Positions 56,451 through 64,000 of a DNA stretch of 64,000 nucleotides are shown here, in pieces. This DNA comes from Cannabis sativa (Eukaryota; Streptophyta; Magnoliopsida; Rosales; Cannabaceae). Made by a program: the position numbers and the translations under genes. Each line of letters starts with the position of its first letter. The first letter of the stretch is position 1. Below the pieces are notes generated by a model that ran no database searches, was not told where the DNA came from, and saw only the letters and a program-made list of their open reading frames with translations. The DNA lies in the NCBI RefSeq assembly GCF_029168945.1, contig NC_083604.1, positions 32,297,686-32,361,685 on the forward strand, read 5' to 3'.

Positions 56451-57479
56451 CTATTGGTAATATTTTCTGAGGTGATCGGCATTCCAGGCTCTTGGCACAA
56501 TGGTTCCATCCATTCTTTTTAGCTTGTAAGTGCCGGAGCCAATTTCGTCCTCGATTTCATATGGTCCTTCCCAATTTGGCCCAAGTACCCCCACTCCGAG
56601 TTTCTAGGTGGCTGGGAAGACTCTTCTTAAGACCATATCTCCAATAGCAAATTTTCTGTTTTTAACCTTAGAGTTAAAATACTTGGTCACCTTCTTCTGA
56701 TAAGCTGCCATCCGTATTTGAGACTCATCCCGGAGTCCTTCGACTTGATCCAAAGCCTCTTGAAGCAAAGCTTGGTTCGTGGCTGGATCGTAAGTCGTCC
56801 TCCTGTGGGATGGGAATAACGTTTCTACCGGGACCATCGCTTCACAACCGTACGCCATTGAAAAAGGCGAGTGACCGGTCGTGGTTCTGGGGGTCGTCCG
56901 GTAGGCCCATAACACTCTTGGCAACTCTTCAGGCCAGTTGTTTTTGCAGGCCAGCAGCTTTTTCTTCAAGGTGACCTTTAGGATTTTATTGACTGCTTCC
57001 GCTTGACCGTTTGTTTGAGGTCTGGCCACCGCGGAGAAGCTTTTCACTACTCCGTGTTGGTTGCAAAAATCAGTAAATTCCTCACAATCGAATTATTTTC
57101 CATTGTCAGAGACTATTTTGAGAGGCAAGCCATATCGACACACTATGTTTTTAATAACAAAGTCCAGTGCTTTTTTAGCAGTTATTGTCTTCATAGGCTC
57201 AGCCTCCGTCCATTTGGTGAAGTAGTCTACTGCTACTATTGCATACTTTACTCCTCCTTTTCCTGTTGGCAGGGACCCAATAAGATCTATTCCCCATACC
57301 GCGAAGGGCCAGGGACTAGTCATCAGGGTGATTTCATTTGGTGGAGCTCTCGGTATGTTCGCGAACCTTTGGCACGAATCACACTTTTGGACGTAGTCTA
57401 TGCAATCTTTTTTCATTGTTGGCCAGAAGTACCCTTGTCTCAGTATTTTCTTTGAGAGACTGGGTCCTCCCGTATGATC
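56451..57479 (-). pseudogene. Tat integrase
   Basis: The last part of pol, in the same frame as RT but with in-frame stops at 57480 (TGA), 57093 (TAA) and 56604 (TAG). It includes the zinc-domain end (YVQKCDSCQRFANIPRAPPN), the first catalytic Asp in VWGIDLIGSLPTG, the second in IVSDNGK, and the Glu in TNGQAEAVNKIL. The C-terminal part has NWPEELPRVLWAYRTTPRTT and ends at a TAG at 56451 after a basic tail. All three catalytic residues remain. Three of the four stops that end RT/integrase segments fit Gln codons changed by C to T, and the TGA fits Arg. Confidence 0.88.
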
Positions 57480-59105
57480 TCAACGGAACCCTTCGTGGAC
57501 CTCTAGCATGATTTGTCTAGCTTCAGGGTCCGATACACACCTTAAATAAGGCATGCTGAGTCCTCTTCGGTAGAGAATTTGATCCATCATTACATAACGA
57601 TGAGCCTGATACTGAATCTTCCGAGACAGTGCCCTTTCTTGGGGCAACTCACCTTTTGTTATGTATTTTATGATGGGGACCATCCAGCTGGGTTCTTGCC
57701 CAACCGTTAGCGTGGTCTCTTTTATTTTGATGCTTGGCTCTGCCAAGCGTTCCACTGGTACTACCCCCAACTCTTCGATTTCGCTATCCGAGGCTAACTT
57801 AGCCAGACAGTCCGCGTGAGCGTTCTTTTCCCGGGGGATTCTTTCTATTTTGTAGTCCGTGAACTCTTGGAGCAGCTCCCGGACTACTGTTACGTACGCG
57901 GCCATTCGCTCGCCGCGTGTTTGGTATTCTCTGGATACCTGGTTTACAACCAGTTGGGAATCACTATAGACTTCCACTCTTTTGGCTCCTACGGCTTTCG
58001 CTAATTTCAGCCCTGCTATTAGGGCTTCATATTCGGCCTCATTGTTTGAAGTTGCGAAGTCAAACCGTAGGGCCGCCTGGAGTCGCAGTCCGGTTGGTGA
58101 TATCATAGCCACTCCGGCTCCGGAACCGTTTTCATTAGAGGCTCCGTTTACAAATACTCTCCATGTGGGCATTGGTGGTACCGGCGTATTCGCGGTTGCC
58201 TCGGCTTCGTTGCATTCAGTAATGAAGTCCGCCAAGGCTTGGCCTTTTATAGAAATTCGGGGCATGTAGTGCAAGTCGAATTGACTTAGCTCCATTGCCC
58301 ACTTGAGGAGCCTTCCGGACGCTTCAGGTTTTTGGAGGACTTGTCGGAGCGGGTGATTTGTCAGAATTTTGATCGGATGTGCTTGGAAGTATGGCCTCAA
58401 CTTTCTTGACGCCATCAAGAGACAAAACACCAGTTTTTCAATGACTGGGTATCTTGTTTCGGCCCCTATCATGCGCTTACTGACATAGTACACGGGATGC
58501 TGAGTTTTCTCTTCTTCCCGGACTAGGGCAGCGCTGACCGCGTGTTCGGAGACAGCCAAATAAAGAAATAGGTCTTCTCCGAGGATGGGCTTTGATAAGA
58601 TAGGAGGCTTGGCCATGTGCTCTTTTAGCTTTTTGAATGCCTCCTCGCACTCGTCCGACCATTCGAACTTTTGGCACTTCTTTAGCACGTTGAAGAAGGG
58701 TATCCACTTGTCCGTGGACCGTGAGATGAAGCGGCTTAAAGCAGCTACCTTTCCAGTCAGGCTCAGGAGAGCCTGGATTTTTTCCGGATTTGCCTCAATC
58801 CCCCTTTGACTGACGATGAAGCCCAGGAACTTTCCTGATTTGAGCCCAAAGGTGCATTTCTTTGGGTTGAGCTTCATGCCGTATCTCCAGACCACTTCGA
58901 AGCATTCTTCTAAGTCGCTTGCATGGCTGTTGCATGCTTTGGATTTGACGAGCATGTCGTCTACATAAACCTCCATGTTTCGCCCCAGGAGGCCTTTAAA
59001 CATCCGGTTAACCATTCTTTGATAGGTTGCTCCGGCGTTTTTCAATCCGAAGGGCATGACTAAGTAGCTGTATACCCCCTTATCGGTCCTGAAGCTAGTG
59101 CACTC
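57480..59105 (-). pseudogene. Tat reverse transcriptase (C-terminal part) and two RNase H domains
   Basis: Starts after the TAG at 59106 and is open to 57480. RT has MPFGLKNAGATYQRMVNRMF and the catalytic VDD in VYVDDMLVKSKA. The first RNase H region (FEWSDECEEAFKKLKEH, PVYYVSKRM) is followed by a second, archaeal/plant-type RNase H (WRVFVNGASNENGSGAG, SNNEAEYEALIAGLKLA, VYSDSQLVVNQ). A tandem pair of RNase H domains is characteristic of the Tat group and supports the lineage call. The first catalytic Asp of the second RNase H reads Asn (FVNGAS, where VDGAS is usual), which may disable it. Confidence 0.88.
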
Positions 59106-59951
59106 CTAGTCCACCGTATGTATTTTTATTTGATTGTAGCCAGCATAGGCGTCCATGAAGGATAGCAGTTTGAATCCAGAAGTGGCATCTACCATCTGGT
59201 CGATCCTGGGTAGCGGGAAGCAGTCCTTCGGACAAGCTTTTTTTAGATCGGTGAAATTTATACAAACTCGCCAAGTTCCGTTCGACTTGGGCACCAGGAC
59301 CTGATTGGCCAGCCACTCTGGATAGTATACGTCGCGGATCATGCCGTTAGTCAAAAGCTTGTCCACCTCTTTCTCCAGAGCTTCGGCTTTCACCGAGTCG
59401 AGCGGGCGTCGCTTTTGCTGGACGGGGGGCATGTCCGGATTGACGTTGAGTACGTGGGTGATGACATGAGGGCTTATGCCAGTCATGTCTTCTTGGCACC
59501 ATGCAAAGATGTCGATGGCACCCTTCAGTGTTTTTATTATTTTTTCTTTTTCCTCCGGATCTAGGTTCTTCCCTAGACGGAGTACTTTGGTGGAGTCGAG
59601 GTTGCACACTGATACTTCCTCGACGTCCTCCATCTGTTCCACAATTCTTTCGGACCCCACACGGGGGTCCAATTCATCCTCTTCAGCCACTTCTGGCTCA
59701 GCTGACTCCCGGACCATTAGCACGGGCAGGTGGGTTGCGACATTGTAACATTGTCTCGCTTCCCCCTGGTTTCCCCTCACAGTTCCGATTCCGGCCTCCC
59801 GGGTAGGGAACTTCAGGCACAGGTGCCGAATCGATGTGACTGCGCCAAAATCTACCAAGGCCGGTCGGCCGAGGATCGCGTTGTAGGCTGTTGGGCAGTC
59901 CACCACTACGAAAGTGCAGTATTTAAATGTGCTCTGGGGGTGTCCGGGCAC
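59106..59951 (-). pseudogene. Tat protease end and reverse transcriptase (N-terminal part)
   Basis: 281 residues, open. It starts in the tail of protease (TAYNAILGRPALVDFGAVTS), with a linker rich in acids (VAEEDELDPRVGSERIVEQM), then RT entry DIFAWCQEDMTGISPHVITH, WRVCINFTDLKKACPKDCFP and FMDAYAGYNQIKI. An in-frame TAG at 59106 cuts RT before the catalytic motif. The frame differs from protease proper, with the shift at about 59935. Confidence 0.88.
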
Positions 59952-60688
59952 AAGGTGACTGGGAGCCTTACTTTTCCCATTGGGATAAGTGTCGTCCCGT
60001 TAAACCCTGTGAGCTGGGACCCACTAGGTGAGAAGTCCCGGTCCGTCAAGCCTATCGCGGTGAAGGCTTCTTTGAAGAGTAGGTTCATGGAACTCCCATT
60101 GTCGATTAGGACTCTGGCCACCACTTTATTCGCGATGGGGGTCTCTATGACCAATGGGTCATGATGAGGGAAGCGCACCGTTTTGGAGTCTTCTTCCGTG
60201 AACGTGATGGGTTGGTCCATCAACCAGGGCCTTTGAGCTGGGAGTTGAGTAACTTCCCACACCTCATTGTGTTTCGCGGCCCCTGCGTATCGCTTAAGCT
60301 CCTTGCGAGTAGTTCCTCCGATATGGGGAACTCCGAATATCATGGCTACCCTCCAATTAGGCCGGGGCGGCAGACCGGGGATATGCTGGGTGTCGCCCGC
60401 GGGAGCAGCTGGAGCCAATGCCCCTACTGTACCCCCCGGTGTTCCCTGAGGCATACCCGCAGTCGCCTGGCCCGGATTGAGGTGGGGCAACCTATTTTTG
60501 ATCCACTCGTAGAGTTGGCCTAATCGTATTAGATTTTCAATCTCCTCCTTGAGATTTTTACATTCATTGGTGTTGTGACCAATGTCGTTGTGGTACTCGC
60601 ATCTTTTGCTCGGATCTCTGCGGGAGTTATCTCTGTACAACGGTTGTAGTCTCCGGTAGTGTGTATTTTGTCTAGTAGCAAAGTACAC
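59906..60688 (-). pseudogene. Tat gag end and protease
   Basis: 260 residues. A zinc-binding pattern CEYHNDIGHNTNEC lies near residue 33, followed by LKEEIENLIRLGQLYEWIK and a Pro/Gly-rich linker. The aspartic protease has the active-site variant VLIDNGSSMNLLF near 195 (D-N-G instead of D-T/S-G, usual in this lineage). It runs to 59906 and loses frame where RT begins. Confidence 0.85.
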
Positions 60689-62408
60689 ACGCTCTGGGAG
60701 TCCGACAACTCCGTGTATTGAGTATACTGGGTGGTGTACCCCCTTTTCTGGCGCTTCTCTCCCGTCCAGGTGCTGCCCTTGGAGGATCTTTTACTCCTCG
60801 AGCCCTGGGAAGGGCACACGCGGACTAGCGACGAGTAGAGTGTGAAGGAGCTTGTCCATTCACTCCGGATGGGTTGCCAAAATGGGATGATGCTGGTGCC
60901 AAGGCTTGGCCCTGGCTATACCCGGGGGTAGCAGAGAATTGTATGCCACTTGCTTGTGGAGTGGCGGTCGGGGCAGTACTCGAGGGCGATACTCCGGGCA
61001 TGTACCCTGCTATCCCGGTGGGATAGTATCCTCCGTAAGCCACGATTTGGGCTTCTTCGAGGTTGATATATTTTTGGACTCTCTTTTGGAAGTCCTGAAG
61101 GCTAGCAGCTCCTTCTTGCTACAGTTCGTTCCAGAAAGGAGTCCCAGTACGGATGCCTGCTTGGAGAAGTGCAAGCTGTTGTCCGTCGTCAACTTTCTTG
61201 GTTTTCGAGGCTTCCTCTCGAAACCTCTTTATATAATTCTTCAAGGTCTTGGTGGGCAGTTGCTTGATATTAGTCAAGGCACTGACCTCCAGATTGACCT
61301 TTCTTGCGGCGACAAACTGTCTCCAAAAGTTGGTCTGTAGCTTGTTCCAACAGCCTACGGATCCTGGTTCCAGTTTTTTGAACCATTCCTCCGCGGACCC
61401 ACTTAGGGTAAGTGGGAAGCACAGACATTTGGCGTCATTGCTGACCCTCATGACTGTCATGACACAGTTGAACCGTGACAAGTGGTCGCTAGGATCGGAG
61501 TTCCTGGTATAAGCTGCCATTTCGGGCATCTTGAAGTTCTTAGGGAGCTCTGCCTCTAAGATGTGCTTAGCACAGGGTTCCCGATCCTCGCTGTCCGAGT
61601 CGGAGTCATCTCCTTTCTATCTCCAGGAGACTCGGGCAATGTCTTTTCGAAGTATGGCGAGTTCCGCCATAATTCCTTGATTGAACGTACCCGTGGAGAC
61701 CGCGGGTCCGTATCTTTTTTGGTCAAGGTGATCTCGGAGATCACCTTGGTTACCGTTGATTTGATTTCTCAGATCAACGAGAGGACACCTCTGTCCTCTT
61801 CTCCCTCTACCCCCAGGTTCTTGGTGCACGGAAACGCTTTTTCAGTCCCCTCGATCCTAAGGGCCAAAGCTCCCTTTTTGGGGCTTGCCCCTCTGCGGAC
61901 CTTTCCCTTTAGGGAAATCTGAGCGGACCTTTCGCGGATCCTGCGCCTTTTTCTTTCGCCCTGGGGTAGAAGTAGGGTTTTTTGTTTGGTTCCCTTCAGC
62001 AGGGTATCTTATAGGGCTAGGCTCCCTAGATTTCTGCTGTTGGGAACTAGGCGAAGACGTCGCTGGCTCCTTGTCAAGTCCAGCGGTCATTGCCTTGGGG
62101 TGCACGTGAATGCCAGCTGCCTCCATGGCTTTTTGCATGGCCAGCATCACTTCTTACATTTTCTGGTTTTGCGCTTTCTGAGCTTCAATCTCGGCTTCGT
62201 GATCGATAGCTTTTTGTCTGAGAAGCACCAGTTCTGAGTAACTACCTTCGTAATAGGCATACTTGTCGAGGTTTCCCTCGTAGTCATCATCGGGGATTAT
62301 TTCCTCTTCCTCGGACTCCTCTGCTGCTCTTGAGGCTACATCTTCCTCATTCGGGTCTTGAGCGTCTTCAAGAGGGCGAGGCTGACGAGTACTTCTAGTC
62401 TCCACCAT
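60689..62408 (-). pseudogene. Tat gag
   Basis: Start MVETRSTRQPRPLEDAQDPN at 62408, an acidic stretch (EESEEEEIIPDDDYEGNLDK), then a Lys/Pro-rich part. The capsid domain at 61119-61529 reads MAAYTRNSDPSDHLSRF, GSAEEWFKKLEPGSV and IKRFREEASKTKKVDDG, and a Gly/Ala/Pro-rich part follows (60825-61043). One frame is kept from 62408 to 60825 but is interrupted by stops at 62154, 61857, shortly after, 61617 and 61119. Two frame changes follow between 60825 and 60690. Gag forms the particle; this copy cannot. Confidence 0.88.
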
Positions 62409-62470
62409 GTTTGTGAAGTCAAGTGTTTATCTACAGTGGCTTTCTTCAGCTCTCAATGAAAGCACCAAAA
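62409..62470 (-). promoter_or_regulatory. Short leader and primer-site region of the Tat element
   Basis: Only 62 bp separate the 5' LTR from the gag start. Next to the LTR the minus strand reads TTTTGGTGCTTTCATTGAG, the place of the primer binding site. I do not assign the tRNA with confidence. Confidence 0.65.
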
Positions 62471-63249
62471 TGTTGACCGAGATTTTCGGCAACTAATAAA
62501 ATATTATAAAATTACCGAGCTGTAAGAAAGTGAGAGAAGGATTTTTACGTGGTTGGGGCATTAATGAGCCTTAGTCCACGAGTCTTCGTTATTTATGGAT
62601 GTATTTAATACAGAGGATATACTTGGGAGAATTTCACCCTTATAAATACAGAGAATGTTCTTGGTGAGTATTTACTCTACTTGCTCATATGCAACCCAAG
62701 ATTCTCGATCCCATTTAATGAGCTTTGAGGGGGTATTTATAGTATTTTTGGTGGGGTAATCCCTAGAATTGTCCTTACAAGTGTATCTGTATGTATCCAT
62801 AAAGTTGGGTATTCCCAATGAATATACCATGGGTAATGCATGGTCAAATCCCTAGGTGCTGTAGGGTTTTTATGTGGAATGTCCTTATTGCCTTTTGATT
62901 GACGTGACTCTTCACAGTGTAGCCGTCGCTAGACTTAAATGATCATTACTGTGGCGCTGTTGGTTGGAGGTTGTGCCGTCAGACTTTATTGCGTGTAGCA
63001 GTCCCAACACGCTTCCTCCCATGCGGCATTTAATGCGACTTGATTGCTCAGGAGAAACCTTACACCTCGCGGAGATGCCTTAGCGTTATGTGGGCTTCCG
63101 GGAGCATACTTAGCTCCATGTGCCTTCTCCGGGACCTACGTCCTGGACGTTACCTTATGGCATAAAGACTTAGCAAATATTGTGAATTGCTTGATCCACG
63201 TGTCCCTGTCTGATTGGTCCACGTATATTGGGCAAAATTAGGGGCAACA
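62471..63249 (-). repeat. 5' LTR of the Tat element
   Basis: 779 bp, TGTTGACCGAG to GGGGCAACA on the plus strand, same termini as 36153-36930. The minus-strand promoter TATAAATACCC is at about 62731-62742. About 13 differences from the 3' LTR by eye. Confidence 0.93.
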
Positions 63250-63254
63250 ATAAC

Positions 63255-64000
63255 CATCTAGATTCTTTCTGAAGCTTAATCTAAATTTTTCATTAAATAT
63301 TCCTATCTAAGTTGATATTTAGTTACCTATAACTAATCAACTTAAATCTGAATATCTTTTGGATTTAAAATTTCAAAATTAAGTTGAGGAATTTTAGGCA
63401 TTGGTTATTAAGATTCTTTAGATATTTTTTAAGTTAATATCTTTTCGAATATTAACTTAAAATGGAATATTTTAGATATTTTTTAAGTTAATATCTTTTC
63501 AAATATTAACTTAAAATGGAATATTTTCAAATTAAGTGGTTACAACTTAATTTTTGATATTTAATTAAATTTAAATTTGAAAATATTTAAGTTCTAGATT
63601 TTTTTTCTAATACAACTTAAATTAGATAATTTTTAAAATTTTGTGGAAAAGATACTTAGTCAAATAAGATGTTTTCTAGATAGTTATTTCTAGACTACTT
63701 ATTATTTCTAATATTAAATAGGAAAATATTATAGATTGTGAAATTAATTATTTATATAATTAATTTTGGTACAATTTATTTTAAGTATATTTTTCCTAGT
63801 ATTAAACTAGAGATTAATAATTAAGCCTTCTCTACACTTAATTATTTATTTCTTGAATTTAATACATTTAATTAACCTGAAAATTAAATATCTAAGTTGA
63901 TTTTCATCATCATACTTAAATATTTCTTTTTCATGACACTTAATTAAATAGAAAATTATTTTTAGTTGAAATTTATTTTTTCAACTAAATTTAAATAATT
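63255..64000 (+). other. Leader of the second copia element, last visible block
   Basis: AT-rich, collinear with the reverse complement of about 14700-15065. It contains a 54-bp tandem duplication (63421-63474 and 63475-63528), each unit with an 11-bp inverted repeat TAAGTTAATAT/ATATTAACTTA around an 8-bp loop. The element continues beyond the window. Confidence 0.85.

Larger units (their letters stand above)
36153..63249 (-). mobile_element. Tat-lineage Ty3/gypsy element with antisense gene, interrupted
   Basis: A minus-strand element flanked by a perfect ATAAC duplication (36148-36152 and 63250-63254). The LTRs are short (778 and 779 bp) and differ at roughly 13 positions by eye. Gag-pol runs from 62408 to 56451. 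An oppositely oriented spliced gene occupies the 3' third, between pol and the 3' LTR. Without the 15-kb Tekay-like insertion the element is about 12.1 kb. An extra antisense reading frame downstream of pol and two tandem RNase H domains are known traits of the Tat group (for example Retand). The assignment follows from these traits. Confidence 0.92.
21593..64000 (+). mobile_element. Second copia element (plus strand), 5' part, heavily interrupted
   Basis: Same family as 8632-21266 in the opposite orientation. It has a 5' LTR (21593-26038), then leader sequence in three blocks (26039-26933, 35337-36152, 63255-64000) separated by a gypsy element and by the 27-kb Tat composite. The blocks are collinear with the reverse complement of about 14700-16750. 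Gag-pol and the 3' LTR would lie beyond 64000. The left flank TAATG (21588-21592) is the expected target duplication; its partner is outside the window. Confidence 0.9.

Overview
The window is a plant nuclear DNA segment, most likely from an angiosperm and probably a eudicot, made almost entirely of LTR retrotransposons nested inside one another. I see no ordinary host gene, tRNA, rRNA or CRISPR array. The origin is inferred from the Ty3/gypsy lineages present (Tekay-like chromovirus, Tat, Athila-like), the Ty1/copia family with 1.9 kb LTRs, the initiator-Met and Asp tRNA primer sites, the spliceosomal intron signals and the AT-rich spacers. The species cannot be named from sequence alone.

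Layout. (1) 1-6115: right part of a decayed minus-strand Tekay-like element (gag/protease remnants, leader, 5' LTR); its gag is split by a plus-strand solo LTR of the same family (985-3166, TSD GGTGA). (2) 6116-8631: AT-rich spacer without genes, with a hAT-like MITE at about 7534-8091. (3) 8632-21266: a complete minus-strand copia element (TSD ACATA) with broken gag-pol, a rearranged 5' end, and a solo LTR (18849-20734, TSD GGCTT) inside its 5' LTR. (4) 21267-21592: a Tat-type gag fragment, cut by (5) a second copia element of the same family on the plus strand, from 21593 to beyond 64000. Its 5' LTR holds a 2.5 kb gypsy-type solo LTR (23382-25925, TSD AGGTT). Its leader holds a complete plus-strand Tekay-like element (26934-35331, TSD GGTTG) and a 27 kb composite (36153-63249, TSD ATAAC).

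The 27 kb composite is a minus-strand Tat element of about 12.1 kb with gag-pol at 62408-56451. It also carries an oppositely oriented gene (plus strand, 37.26-55.95 kb) with its own TATA box, 5'UTR intron, two internal introns, a nuclear-localisation-like cluster, a SUMO-interaction-like motif and a coiled coil. A minus-strand Tekay-like element (38031-53014) is inserted in the first coding exon of that antisense gene. The leader of this Tekay-like element in turn holds a young, non-autonomous, Athila-derived element (45336-50626) with near-identical LTRs and a gag-like reading frame only.

Almost all coding regions are broken by stops or frameshifts. The plus-strand Tekay-like element at 26934-35331 is nearest to intact (two frameshifts). 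The points most worth following are the spliced antisense gene of the Tat element, a roughly 105-bp module shared by unrelated LTR families, tandem dyad and palindrome arrays in the LTRs, and the gag-only young element. All divergence statements are by-eye comparisons.
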